From positions 372,001 through 436,000 of the forward strand of contig JASJFT010000008.1 of assembly GCA_030770425.1 (NCBI GenBank): DNA of 64,000 nucleotides, written 5' to 3'. The stretch is from Darksidea phi (taxonomy: Eukaryota; Ascomycota; Dothideomycetes; Pleosporales; Lentitheciaceae). The notes under the pieces are model-generated. The model was not told the origin of the DNA and ran no database searches. It saw only the letters and a list, made by a program, of their open reading frames with translations. Made by a program: the position numbers and the translations under genes. Shown here in pieces: positions 1-11,843 of the stretch (the stretch's first letter is position 1; the number at the start of each line of letters is the position of its first letter).

Positions 1-1202
1 GCTGTCTGACCTTCCACCTGCTTGGCCCATGCCTTCTCTCAGAGTCTTCCCGCCTCCGAAAGAGCATTCATCGCCATATGTGGTCATGTCCTTCTCGACC
101 TTGATCCACAGGTCCGTAGCCCCTAGCCTCACCAGATCGCCAGTCGTAGGCCCAAACATGCTGTTGTAGGCTTGTCGCTCCATGGTGCAGATGTCGATGT
201 GGGCTGCATCGCCGACTGGTTCAGACTCGTGCAGAAACCCCCCCTTCTTGATGTTCTCAATAATCTTCTCCACGCTGGACACGTCTTCGATGAAGCCAGA
301 CGCGACTTTGTTCCCACCCTTGATGACCTTGTTGCCGCCGATCTTTACCAGTGTGACTGTTTTGGTATCGCCGGGTTCGAAACGGACAGAGGTGCCAGCG
401 GGGATGTCTAGACGATAGCCGTGCGCTCGTACGCGGTCGAATTGGAGTTGAGGGTTCGTCTCGATGAAGTGGTAGTGCGATCCGACCTGCGCCACGTCAA
501 TGCCATTTCTAACCGATATACCTTATACAACTTACCTGGATCGGCCTGTCTCCGGTGCTTTTGACCTTGAGCTTGATCCTCTTGCGCCCTTCATTCAGCT
601 TAATAGTGCCCGCCTCTCCCTTGACCGCCACGATGGCGCCCGGCTGCTTCGTGCTCTCATAGACGCTCGCTTCGGGAAGCGGAAACATGTCTTCTGACGG
701 GATCGGAAGGAACGATCCATAAAGGGCTTTCTCGAGGTCGCCATTGTCGGTGCTAACTGGATGATGGACTGTGACGAGGTATGTGCCAGTTGGAAAGGTG
801 CCCTCCACCATCAATTCGGAAAGGGATGAGACGACTGAGGGAAGGACGTGGCGACGACCAAGCATGGTCTTGCCGACGGACATGAGGTCCGCGACCGTGT
901 GGTTGCCATCACGGATGAGCTATGCCGTTCAGCACATTGAAGTCGCAAATGCGCGCGTTGACGTACTTCTTGGAGATTGTTTGCGATCAGCGCCTAAGAC
1001 TTGTAAGCAGTCACCAGATCTACAGAAGGCGAATCTCACAGTGGCTTCTGAATGGTTCAGTTTCACGCCGCGAGCAAGGCGACGTTGTGCGAGGAGGCCA
1101 AGCTGAGAGATGACCAGCTTATCGAGCTGTCCAAAACGCGTTAGCGGCGGGGGAATGCGCCCTGAATAATGCCAAGCCCACCTCCTTCGGACACAGCTGC
1201 AT
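1..1202 (-). CDS. Urease, N-terminal part (runs off the window start)
   Basis: Nickel enzyme that hydrolyses urea to ammonia and carbamate in the cytosol. Five exons are seen: 1182-1202, 1040-1126, 967-993, 536-919 and 1-486, with introns 1127-1181, 994-1039, 920-966 and 487-535, all GT-AG. The first exon codes for only MQLCPKE; the ATG at 1202 was chosen because fungal ureases start with this kind of peptide immediately before [16 protein letters not shown]. Next come the gamma-like domain ([23 protein letters not shown]), the beta-like domain ([34 protein letters not shown]) and the start of the alpha-like domain ([32 protein letters not shown]). The nickel-binding catalytic region lies outside the window. 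No frame break is seen. The family call is secure; only the exact first exon depends on my splice choice. Confidence 0.96.
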
Positions 1203-1865
1203 AGTGGACAGTTGGTATACACTGATTGAATATACCAAGACTCGAGTTCCAACTGTATGGGGGGCTCGTGCAGCTCAGAACTTCTCACCGGGAACATCAC
1301 CTGTCTACCCTAGACGCTTCATCTCTTTTGCTATGGTGGCCCGATAAGCTGATAACGTAACCTGATGTGGCGCGCACTTTCGGCGACTTTTGATTTTACC
1401 ACTCACGGCTTAGCCTCCTTCGAACACCTGACCAAAGATTGGATGCAGCGAAGAGCGTGCTGCGGCCTTCTATAGCACTCGGCGTCGGCGTGGTCATGCT
1501 GTAGACATTACGTTCTTCATCACCAGCATCTGTTAATCTCCAGCACTCAAACTTCGCATACTTCGCAACGCTCACCCCTTTGATCCTTCGGGGTTAGTAG
1601 CCTCTTAGCCCACCACTCTTCTTCTCTGGCTTTCTTCCACCCATCCCAACAGTCGTCTCACTATGCTACAAACACACCCCACTACGCAAGAGCCACGTGC
1701 CGCTTCGTGACGTCCTGCATTCTGAACCGGGCTATGGAGCTTCTCCAGGCCTGTCATTCAGCAACTCCTTGCAACTCGAACTTCGAATCAGCAAACATAG
1801 TCCTGGGCCTGTACTTCCCCGCGGCCGTACCACCGTAACGTCAACCTTCGACTTGATAGTTCTCG
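1203..1865. other. Divergent intergenic region between urease and the 1866 gene
   Basis: The stretch separates two divergently transcribed genes and should hold both promoters. I see pyrimidine-rich runs around 1610-1660 but no clear TATA box and no convincing coding frame. A 68-codon frame at 1697-1903 overlaps the start of the downstream gene and has no recognisable content. Confidence 0.5.
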
Positions 1866-3492
1866 ATGAGTTCATGGCTCCAACGCTTGCGGGGGCATCA
1901 TGAAGATGCTACGGGGCGTCGTGATATCCCGCGCGAGCCCCAAGCAGAGAAACGGCGGCCCATCAAACCCAAGCCCAAGGATCCAAATGTGCCGCAAAAG
2001 CGCCTTCAGCTTCACCAGAAGCTCCTTTACGAGCGTATGCTCCCGGGACAGGCCTTCGTCTCGGCTCATGTGAACCGCCTTCAGCATGGGTTCTACGAGA
2101 ATAACGGTGCGCTCCACGAACCCGCCTTGAACAACGTTTACTTCATTTCCTGCCACTTTGTATTCCACCCACACGACCCCCGGTCTCATCGGTTCAAGTC
2201 GGCGGATATAATGGTGTCGGTGCACGGGGACTTTAATCCTTCCGTAGACTTCGATTATGGACGGTATCGGCCGGCTCAGTCGAGCCCACGGATATTGAAG
2301 CACGCACCTGAGCTCATCTATGGCGCGGCAAGTACTGGATGTGCATCGGAACATGACTTTGACTGATTCTTGCTAGGTTTCTCCGGAAAATCTGCAGTGG
2401 AATTTCAGTCTATCGAGCTCTCTGGGCGTCTCACAAGCGCCTTTGACTGCAACACTAAACCCTAACGGTGGCGTTAGGAGCAGCTATAAGATTTACGACA
2501 TGTACGTTACTAAAGACCCTAGTCCGAACTACGCACTGATACGGACCGCGCTGCAGGATGAGCATACAGGGATCCTTACGGTCACTGAAGAGTCCCTTAG
2601 GACCCGAGTACGATATTGAAGACGCTGTGGCTGTGTGGACTCTTGAGGAGAACTTGCTCCAACGCTCTGGATTGCCTCGCGAATTTGATTTCGTGCTACT
2701 AGTCCACAAGCCCGACGATGTGAAGGATGTTTACCTGAGCGTGGACGTCGACACTACGGTGGGGGCATGGTTCGGAGAGTACCCGCATTGGTACACCAAC
2801 CTGTCACAATATCAACCAACTCGAGACCTTACCCTCAACCTAAATACGGACATTGGCCAGCGATTCCTCCCATTGCGCCCAGGGAGAGGTTTCAACTTTG
2901 CCGACCTCCCTCGTCCACTTGAAAACTACGTGATCATGCCAGGGACAGTGTATCCTGCGAATGTAAGATGATGCAGACTCCCGTAGTAGAGTGGAATTAA
3001 CAGGCCTAGGACACGGCCGAGGGATCAGGCCCCCGAGGACGCACGGGCAGAACATTTGATCATCGTTCCCCAGATCTCAACAGGACGTTTGATCCGACTT
3101 TTACAGACGGCAATGCTATAGAAGCTTCTCCGGTTGCTTCAAGTCAACCGTTCACCCCTACAAGACGCTATACAGCTTCGAGTCAGCAGCCCGCTCCGAG
3201 TCGACAAAGTTGGGCGCCAGATACACTCAACGTGCGTGTGATGCTCGAACATAGCTATCCGCATTCCCCATCCGGCCGGCGGTATTCCGGCTCACCTCAC
3301 GGCCACCAGGAACCGGCGCGACATCACTCACTTCGCCGCAGAAGATGCCGCTCAGAGCTCAAGGAGTACGGTGCCCAGCAGGCGCTTCATGAAATGGCCC
3401 GCGAGACGCTCAGGGAGAATGAACGCGAGGAGAAGAGCCGACTCAGTCGCACGAATGGGTGTGTGAAGATTAAAGCGACCGACCTGGGGTGA
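1866..3492 (+). CDS. Conserved fungal protein of unknown function, 491 residues
   Basis: Four exons, 1866-2327, 2377-2501, 2557-2962 and 3010-3492. The first intron (2328-2376) starts with GCAAGT and is a GC-AG intron; the others (2502-2556, 2963-3009) are GT-AG. With these splices the frame stays open over 491 codons. The start is the first ATG after an in-frame TAG at 1857. I recall the central block (ELIYGA, NLQWNFS, QGSLRSLKSPLG, VWTLEENLLQRSGLPREF, FVLLVHKP) from uncharacterised fungal proteins, but I know no function. The first 40 residues are basic and rich in Pro and Lys (KPKPKDPNVPQKRL). The last 160 residues are low-complexity Ser/Arg/Pro and end in a charged helix (RETLRENEREEKSRLSR). 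There is no signal peptide or membrane segment, so it is probably intracellular. Confidence 0.8.
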
Positions 3493-5679
3493 ATGCCTAG
3501 CTTCAGAAGCCTGCCAACGCACGTCTCTCGGCTTGCCACCTTGCTCTTCACTTCTAGGTGCGACCTTGAGCTTAGTCGTTCTCACATGCTTGGACTCGAG
3601 GGCGGGAGCCGAAGGACGGCCGTTCCTCGCATGCTGTGTGATGATGTCATTACTGCTTATGATGTGGTGCAGCAGAGAGAATCTTCATCCGAGTGGACGG
3701 CTTGCGAACGTTCCTCGGCGGCAGACCATTCGCCTCTGGGAAGGTTGCCGTCATGTGAAATTTGCCCAGGAAGATTTCCAGAACGTGGCCGCGCATTTAC
3801 CTACTAGTCGTCGAGTGTGTAGCGGTACAGGGCGTCGTTGTTGCTCCACGAAATATCGGAGGCATATGAATAGACGGCCTGATAAGCCTGGCCCATGTCT
3901 ATGGTACTTAAGTCGACGTCGGACCAAGTTGGGCGCTTGCCGTCCCGATGGAAAGGGTAATCGTTCTAGAGCGTGTGCTACATTTGCAGTTCTTCTAGAG
4001 GGTGCTACGTTCGCATGTGAGCCCGCTTTCGCTGCGCTGCTCATCTTTGGGGCATTCTGGTAATTGACCCCACTGTCTGGTACCTGCCTGATGTAGGCAA
4101 CACGGTCGAAATAGCAACCACCTGACGGCACAGGTACGATATATAAATTAAACATACAGAAGCTGCGCGCGTGCGTGGCATGAAGCATCGTCGGGGTCGA
4201 CTCCGCGTCCATGGACCTTTCAGTTGTTTCTGCTTCGAGTCGCATGAGCTCAACAGGCTGCACTACCTATTGTAGTAGCGTTCGAACGCCACGCCGATGC
4301 AGAGTCATGCAGGTACGCTGCGGTAAACGGGTGTTCTCGTCCCTCAAGCGAACGAGTACTCGCGTGGAAAAGCCGACGCGTACACATGCACCCACGCACA
4401 ACAAATTCTGGAGCGTCACTCACGATACCCACACTTCCTCACGCTCTCAACGTGGGCATTAGCTGGACCAACGTGCCGGTATCGAACAATACATGTGGTC
4501 ACTTCGTCAGCCCGTGGTTGTGCAACGCAATAGTCTCACACGGCCAGCAGCCATCACGATAGGCACACGACATCACCACACCCCCCTTTCCCCCACCCCT
4601 CCATGGACAATGCTCCGAAGAGCCTCATCTCAGCAGCTTCGGACAGAGATTGCGACCCGCGAGCTGAAGTAAGACGCTTCGTGTAGGGCGTTGGCATCGA
4701 GGTTGGAGGCAAGGCCGCGGGCGTGGCGGATTGGTGGAAGGGCACATAGCAAAGAGATGACGGGCATTAGGGCCCGGCGCGCATCTTGGATTAGTGGTAG
4801 GCAGCCGTGCCCGGTGCTGCCAATTTTGGTGGGCAACCGGTTTGGCCTGGTGGTGCTGGAGGAGTGGCGTGATCGGTGATTGGCTGCCGCTCGGCTGCGC
4901 TAGCAGGGGCGTTCTTTCCTCGACGTCCACACATGGCGCTGCGTCGCTTCCTCTCTCGAACACGCCGCCGAGAGGGTTGCGGATGGGCGTGGAAGGGTGG
5001 ATGGAGGAGGGGATTAGTGGGCGAGAAGATGACGGGCGCAGTGCTGGCGTTCCCGGGGGACGGGGGAGGGGGGAGGCTGTCCATGTTTCTCTGTTCTCTC
5101 GCTATTTGTGTCGTTTCCTCGTCGTTTCCACATCTCGTGGTCGAGGTTGGTACTTCCTGCCTCTACCGGCGAACCTGCCCCCCGTTGTGTATCGTCGCTT
5201 CCTCTTCTTCGTTCGGGTCGGACGCCTTCGTTTTTCCTATCGCCTTTTAATCGTAATATCTCCACGCGTTTCTATATCCGTGTCTTGCATTTCCCCTTCT
5301 GAGCCCTGAGCCCCGCTACCTCGAGTCTTTCGTTATAAACTAGGGCTGGCCACATACGGGAGAGTAGACAGCGACTGCAGAGACCGTACCACCTCGAAGA
5401 ACGGAGCTGCACAGAGCCGACGCCAGCCTCTGCGTGAAGACGCACACGGCCAACAGTACAGGACCGCATCGAGTCGTCAATCGAGGCATGTCCTCCACAG
5501 AACGCATCAAGGACTACTCCACTAACATGCAATGCGCTCTAGGCCTCGAAAGGTCCGGTTCGTCCCATAACCCATGGATTGGGCGTCGCAATGCACCCGT
5601 TAGACATAGCCCTCGCCCGAGCCATCGCAGAGGACACCACAAGAGATAGCCAACGGTGACAGTGACGGTGACAGTGACA
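3493..5679. other. Long intergenic region and 5' leader of the next gene
   Basis: No frame here is supported by family similarity. The longest (3533-4063 plus, 3751-4263 minus) are Arg/Ser/Cys-rich and look like chance frames in GC-balanced DNA. The part from 5050 onward is pyrimidine-rich on the plus strand (for example 5085-5130), and 5655-5680 is a short TGACAG/TGACGG run, both fitting a long 5' leader for the large gene that follows. I found no tRNA. Confidence 0.45.
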
Positions 5680-8600
5680 ATGTCAATGGCCTTTGAAAAA
5701 GCACGCGGCCAGAGGGGACCATTGGATTCGAGCTTCACCGGACAAGAGCGGTGTGTGGCGGCCAATCCTGTAAACATGGCCGTTTACAATCCGCATTCAC
5801 CTCGAGCGCGAGCGCACGCACTCGACTCCGTCACACCATTTCACTCCCCACATCACTCGGTCAACAGCTCGACCTCCTCTCGCACTCCCCTCCACACTCT
5901 ATCGCTGCACGAGTATCGCAAACAACAAAACTCGCCCGCCTCGCCCGCCTCGCACGTCGCTACGCCGCCTGGCAAGACCCTGCGAAGGAAGGCAGCCGCT
6001 CCTGCGCTGCCCAAGGTCGAGCGTGTCGCGTCGACATCTCCTTCTCCTCCTCTACACTTTTCGCGGTCAGCTCATCAACTGACCTCCTACCAACCGCTCC
6101 CGCCCTCTCCTCCGCACTTTAGCGGGCATCAATACCTCGCCGACCTGCCGTTTCGATCGCAGTCCGCAGAGCCAAACAGTGAAGGCGGCATTGTGTCTAG
6201 AGATTCCGCCTCAATCGGTGGTAAAAGGGTACGTAACTTCAAACCCATCAAAAGGCTTCCAAAGCCGCCGGCTGCCCCGGCTGTTGGTATCCCCCCTCCC
6301 CCTCTTGCAAACGTGACTCCACCGCAACGACGTCTCTCGCCTCTTCGAACGACCTCGTTTCCATCCGTGGAAAACTCGAATCACTCGCAAACTACGCCAT
6401 CGACATTTTCACTTTCGCGATTTCCGCAACCCCCGCAATTCTTCGACCCGCCCCTTTCACCACCAAATGCCGAACATGAACAGCGCTTAAACACAGCAGC
6501 CTTCACAGCGGCAGCTCCCGCTACACCTCCCGCTACACCGGCAGTCATCCACTATCGCGGCGCATCGTTCGACCTGGTTAACCCGCACGAATCGCTGTGG
6601 TTTCACGACATCGAAACGCCCTCAAGAGATCTTGAGTCTACCGACTATTTGCCGTTGCGGTCCTCAGAGGACCTGCTCGCATTATCTGAGGTAGTAATGA
6701 CTTCATCACCCGGCCATCCCGGAAAATTGACATGTGATAGATGACACCGAAACGCCCCCTGTATGGCGACCTATCGTCTGCTTATACTTCCATCTTAACG
6801 CGCCACAATGGAAACAATCCACATGTGGACCTCCCTCTCCCGCCGACGCCTACGGCTCGTACCCCTGGATCGTCCCAGTATACGAGTCCGCTTCATAGTC
6901 CCGATTCCAATCTGGCTGTATCGCCTTTAGCGCTGAACAAGACTGAAAACGAGTCCCGCTTCTCCTTGAAGCAGCTCACTCGCAGCCTCACGAGGAAGCT
7001 CGCAAAGTCCACAGAGACTAGCAGTGAGGAAGAGCTCCATAATCTATCCCCATCTGGCATCAGCCAGGCGACGACTAGCTTTGGTGGAAACTTCCCTCGC
7101 CCACTTCCCCAGAGCTACCCTGTGGTCACAAAGACTTCAACCTTTCCGGATGACCAGCCAACTCCAATCTCGCCTCTGGACCATGCGGTGAACGTGATGA
7201 GTATGCGGGATTCCGACGTCTCCGAGTATTCTCGCGTCTACCAACGCTATCATTCTGCCCCGCTCACCTCAATGGTTCCCGACGAACCTTCGACTCAAGT
7301 TGGCCGAGCTTCAGATCCACGACCTTCCATGTCCGATGGCGACATGCATTCGAAGCCTTATTACGATGACCTCGCTTCGCTATATCCTAGCTCATCAGTG
7401 TACACGGGCGACGACCATGCGCAATCACATTATGCTCCGAGTGTCGCCAGCGATAGGAGGAGCAATCCTTTCGCGCCTATGAGCCGTGGCGCCGAGGCGC
7501 TTGCAGATGAGTACAAGTCGGATGCTCTATATAGCTATCCAGACTCTCGTCGCACAAGTCATCGTGTATCGAGACCCCTTACGCAAGACATGTTCCGTCG
7601 CTCGATGCAAAAGAAGGTCAATGATCAGACGGACACGATCAGCAAGTTCATCGATGAATACAAGCAAGTCGATAGCACGAGATCTTCACAATCGCTTCTC
7701 CGAGTAGAGAGCTCGGATGATGTCGGACTGGTCACGTCTCCGTCGGGAGCCTTTGAAGATCCACACGTGTTTGAACAGCGTAACGCCCCGAGGGTCAGTT
7801 CTGGCTTTAGTCAATTCAATTTCGACATTCCCCAATCACCCGAAGCTACTTGTGGCGGCGAGGCTGTTGCTCCACCCGTGGACGGTGGGTTCGCAACCCG
7901 ACCAATGAGTGACTACACTTCCGGCGCTCCACCCCCAATGGCTGCTCCCTTGGCGCCCGCCTTCGAGTATGACGATATCTATGACGCTCCTCAGCGCCCC
8001 ATTCCATCGGAAATGTTCTCTAGGGTCTCCTCGTATGGAGATACTCGACAGCTGCTCCAGCTCTCCCAGCCAATGATCCCAGGACATGGGCAGGAACCAT
8101 CATCGTCATACTCTCAGCCAGAAGCCCCATCAACGCTACAGGCCCCGCAAGAAGCCCTTGACTTGGCGGACGAGATCTTCGAGGGTGCGAGACCTGGGCA
8201 GCAAGAGGAGGTCATACCAGCAATGTGGGCAAGGCGGAATTCGGGCAACCTTCTGCGTAGCAAAATCCAGGTCGACGATACCAGCGTTGCTCAGCAAGAA
8301 GAGTTGGATAGTTCCGCCACCGAAGGAGACGATGAAGCATCTGAAGCCAACGGTGACGATTGGGAGACTGTCGGTGAGAGAAGCCAGCCTGGGCGTCTCT
8401 CTGGACGTTTCTCGTCAGGTGGGAGCATTGCGGACTACAGTAGCTCAGGCGGCAGTAGTCGAGATAGCTTGGGGTTCTCCAGCTCTGAGCTACCGGTGTT
8501 GGAAGACGAGCCTTTGGAGCCCGGATCATTCCAGTTTCGCTACCAACATCCGGGCCCGCTCCCTGCCCACTCGAATCCGTTCAACTCGTCTCCTCCACAG

Positions 8601-10052
8601 TTGACGACACGTATGAGCGCCTACTCAGCTCCAAACGACGGTCTTCCAAGCTCACCAGTCTCAAGCCACCTTCTAGGCTCATCGACTGTTCCTACGTTCC
8701 ACAACAGGTACAATCCCGCCGGAAATGATACTGACAATCCCGCCGGAAACGATACTGACAATCCCGCCGGAAACGATACTGACAATCCCGCCGGAAACGG
8801 TACTGGTTCTCCCCAACCGACGCCCACCACTGTATGCTGGATGAATCCGCTGGGTTTGAGTGACAAAGAGACTCAGGAATTCCTTTTGTCCGGACCCAAT
8901 GAGGACATTCTGTACGAAGACGATTACGACGAGGTACAGGAGCAGGAGAAGGGATGTTTTGGCATCGAGGGTGACACTAGCCCATCTCGCTCCGATCGGG
9001 CGGAACCGCCAACCACGAGCTCTTTCGGCGCCAAATACGAGCTTGAGCGTGACAACACCTTCAACAAGTTCACCGTTGTTGGTCCGAAGGGGAATCTTAC
9101 TGGAACACCGCAGGGTACTGGGATGAATGACGCAGGCAGTAGCGTGGCCGACAACAGCAGCCCCGGTGCATACCTCAGCTCGGGCCCTCCCAATACGTCT
9201 CCCTATGACGGGAGCACGCGGGCGAGTTGCCCAATCGAGTACGCGCAGATTAGAGCGGTCCCGAGCCGAACGCCTAGCATTCGACCTGGTATTCCCAGCT
9301 TCAAGCTACCAATGGAAGGGAGCAGTGAATCCAGCTCCAGCCCTAGAGAACCCGGTTTTTATGCTTCGCCAGGACGGAAAGCCAGTGTGCATCGAGTTAC
9401 TCCGGGTCTGAGCATACCTAAACCTTCGGAGGAGCAAGACAGAAGTCCCTCGCAGGTCACCCTGTTCCCACAGCCAGTCCAGGAGGGCATCTTGCGGTCT
9501 GAGCATAGTCGTCGTTCCCGACACTCCGTACGAGTACCCGGTCGCGCTCGTCGTCAGAGCCGTGCTGCAGTTCCTGGACAGACTAAGCTACGGCACATGG
9601 TCCTCGCTCCAGATGTGCAATCCTTGTCTTCTGATCGGACCTCGGACATCTCTCGCTTGATCAGGGCAGCAGACAGCGGGCGCCCCTCGACCAGCAATAC
9701 CCACACGCCCTTGAGGATTCACCAGAGCGAGTCTACTCTGCGTACGATTGTTGCTTATGAACACTCACCGCATCTGCTCTGTCCCGAGCGTGGTATTGAC
9801 CCGGAGGAAGAGGAGGAGAGGCGCAAGTTGTCATGGTACATCTTTGCTCTCTTCTGCCTTCTACCGCCCATGCTCATCCTCTACCGCTGGATGGGTGACT
9901 TCTTCATCGTCAATATCACCAAAGGCCGTCTCTTGCACGTCTCGCCTAAGCCCAAGAAGATTGCGCTAGGTGTCGGAATCGCGGTCAACCTCGGCCTTAG
10001 TACCGCCATCCTTCTCCCGATTCTGATTGCGCACGCGGCGGGTGCTTTGTGA
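5680..10052 (+). CDS. Large Ser/Pro-rich protein with C-terminal membrane segments, 1440 residues
   Basis: Two exons, 5680-6690 and 6741-10052, joined by a 50 bp GT-AG intron (6691-6740, phase 0). The joined frame reads ...ASFDLVNPHESLWF...LALSE then MTPKRPLYGDLSSAYTS. The first ATG in frame is at 5680; a second at 5776 (MAVYNPHSP) is an equally plausible start. Nearly the whole protein is disordered, rich in Ser, Pro and acidic residues, with a conserved-looking element KVNDQTDTISKFIDEYK. The last 80 residues differ sharply: a charged stretch PEEEEERRKLSW, a hydrophobic segment (YIFALFCLLPPMLILY), a short loop and a second one (IALGVGIAVNLGLSTAILLPIL). It is therefore likely a tail-anchored or hairpin membrane protein with a long cytoplasmic disordered region. 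Similar 'serine-rich' proteins occur in many Pezizomycotina; the function is unknown. Confidence 0.85.
8712..8807 (+). repeat. In-frame 24 bp coding tandem repeat, four units
   Basis: Units at 8712-8735, 8736-8759, 8760-8783 and 8784-8807 each encode NPAGNDTD (the last NPAGNGTG). Units differ by single bases only. The array lies inside the disordered region of the large membrane protein and keeps the frame, so copy number could vary between strains without breaking the gene. Confidence 0.95.
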
Positions 10053-10925
10053 GCGATAGCTGGGTTTGTTGGCACTTTGGTAAGTGTTATTAGATGCTTA
10101 CAGGATTTCCACTAACAGGTGGACAGGCACTCTTCCTCCACAATTCACTCTTTGGCGTCGTTGCGCACAATCCGAAGCGGATCGGTATATCGGTTATAGA
10201 GTGGAAAATTCTATCTCTTATCACGCACCCGCGCTTTATTGCCTACCATCTCTGGAACCGACTTCATTTGGAACCGGTCCTTACAACACACTCATTTTGA
10301 CGGCTCCTCTTTGTTACATTTCTTGCATTACCGGAGTTTTTTCTGCGGCAGGTAGACGAGCGCGCGAAGGGTATACTTTATTGCCCCTTCGACGGTACAA
10401 GCCATGGCCGCTGCTGTTTGCATAATTGCCATGGATGGCGAAAAGATAGTTCTAGGCTCCCGAGAGGTTTCCTTGAATGCATTGAGGGTGCATATGGGAG
10501 GCATAGCCTCATTTTTCCTTTGTGTTACTTTATTGCGATAGAATGCGAAGGGCCACAGCAACGGTGGATGAAGGATGATCACAGAAAGCGGAGATCATCA
10601 TCAGCTGTGGCAACTAGTGATATCATGCGATTGCGAAAGCCGAGTGTAGCTGGAGGACCGTCCAAATATGAGTGTTCAAAGTTAGGTGTTGTGTGCTTGA
10701 GTGATGTTTGGAACCGTTGTGATGCTTAGCATGGTGTTGTAGCCCTGCCGTTCCGATCATCGGCAAGCTTAGCCGGGTATGACATAGCTGTGATTCGGCG
10801 CAAGCTCACGTTCGTCCATCATCGACCATGCCACCATCGCACTTCGAGCCACCTAGAACTACACCGGCCCTTAGCCGTCTACAAAAATCCCGAATTGCAT
10901 CAATTGCCCCAACCTAACACCAGCG
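10053..10925. other. 3' region and spacer before the omega-amidase gene
   Basis: It contains the presumed 3' UTR of the large upstream gene and the promoter of the amidase gene. A 113-codon frame at 10084-10425 has no family features and is rejected. No repeat or RNA gene is visible. Confidence 0.45.
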
Positions 10926-11843
10926 ATGTCGCAACTTTTAAAGAAGTCGGTCAAGCTGGCCCTCGTCCAACTCGCCTGCACCGCCGACAAAGCACACAAC
11001 CTCTCGCACGCGCGCACAAAAGTCCTCGAAGCCACCAAGCGCGGCGCCAAAATAGTCGTCCTCCCCGAATGCTTCAACAGCCCCTACGGCACTAAATTCT
11101 TCCCCCAATACGCAGAAACCCTCCTCCCTTCCCCACCCACCGAAGCCCAATCGCCCACCTTCCACGCGCTAAGCAAGCTCGCAAAGGAAGCAGATGCATA
11201 CATCGTCGGTGGGAGCATACCTGAAGTCGTCGAAAAGGGAGAAGGAAAGGGCAAAGATGGGAGTGGAAGGGTTTGGTATAATACCAGCCTTACGTTTGCG
11301 CCGAGCGGAGAGTTACTCGCCACGCATCGTAAAGTACACCTTTTCGACATCGACATACCAGGCAAGATCAAATTCAAAGAAAGCGACGTCCTCTCCCCCG
11401 GCAACAAAATCACCCTTATAAACATGCCCGAATACGGCACCATCGCCGTAGCCATCTGCTACGACGTCCGCTTCCCCGAAGTCGCCACCATCGCCGCGCG
11501 CAAAGGCGCCTTCCTCCTCTTATACCCCGGCGCGTTTAACCTCACCACCGGCGCGCTGCACTGGGAATTGCAAGCCCGCGCGAGAGCCATGGACAACCAG
11601 GTCTATGTGGGGCTTTGTAGTCCGAGTCGCGATATGCAGGCTGAGTACCATGCTTGGGGTCATAGTTGTGTAGTGGATCCTAATGCTGAGGTGTTGGATA
11701 TGTTGGATGAGAAGGAGGGGGTTGTTTTGGTCGAGTTGGAACAAGGGAGGATTGAGGAGGTTAGAAAGGGGATTCCGTTGTATACTCAGAGGAGGTTCGA
11801 TGTTTATCCTGATGTTAGTGAGGGTGGGAGGTTTGAGGAGTGA
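10926..11843 (+). CDS. Nitrilase-superfamily omega-amidase (Nit2-like), 305 residues
   Basis: Hydrolyses alpha-ketoglutaramate and alpha-ketosuccinamate to the oxo-acid and ammonia, clearing products of glutamine and asparagine transamination; the family can also act as a deaminated-glutathione or small-amide hydrolase. It is a single exon covering the whole carbon-nitrogen hydrolase fold. The catalytic triad is visible: Glu48 in VVLPECFNSPYG, Lys136 in HRKVHLFDID and Cys178 in AICYDVRFPE. The sequences around these residues, and FLLLYPGAFN with the later RARAMDNQVYVG, are those of the Nit2 branch rather than plant or bacterial nitrilases. Length matches the family (about 280-310). There is no targeting peptide, so it is cytosolic or peripheral to mitochondria. 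The plus-strand neighbours show no functional link. Confidence 0.95.
   Translation: MSQLLKKSVKLALVQLACTADKAHNLSHARTKVLEATKRGAKIVVLPECFNSPYGTKFFPQYAETLLPSPPTEAQSPTFHALSKLAKEADAYIVGGSIPEVVEKGEGKGKDGSGRVWYNTSLTFAPSGELLATHRKVHLFDIDIPGKIKFKESDVLSPGNKITLINMPEYGTIAVAICYDVRFPEVATIAARKGAFLLLYPGAFNLTTGALHWELQARARAMDNQVYVGLCSPSRDMQAEYHAWGHSCVVDPNAEVLDMLDEKEGVVLVELEQGRIEEVRKGIPLYTQRRFDVYPDVSEGGRFEE

Noticed and set aside
3493..4000. Further exons of the 1866 gene
   Set aside because: The frame closes with TGA at 3492 after a charged C-terminal helix, and no splice sites restore similarity downstream.
3533..4063. 176-codon plus frame with hydrophobic start
   Set aside because: Cys/Arg-rich chance composition after the first 50 codons and no similarity recognised.
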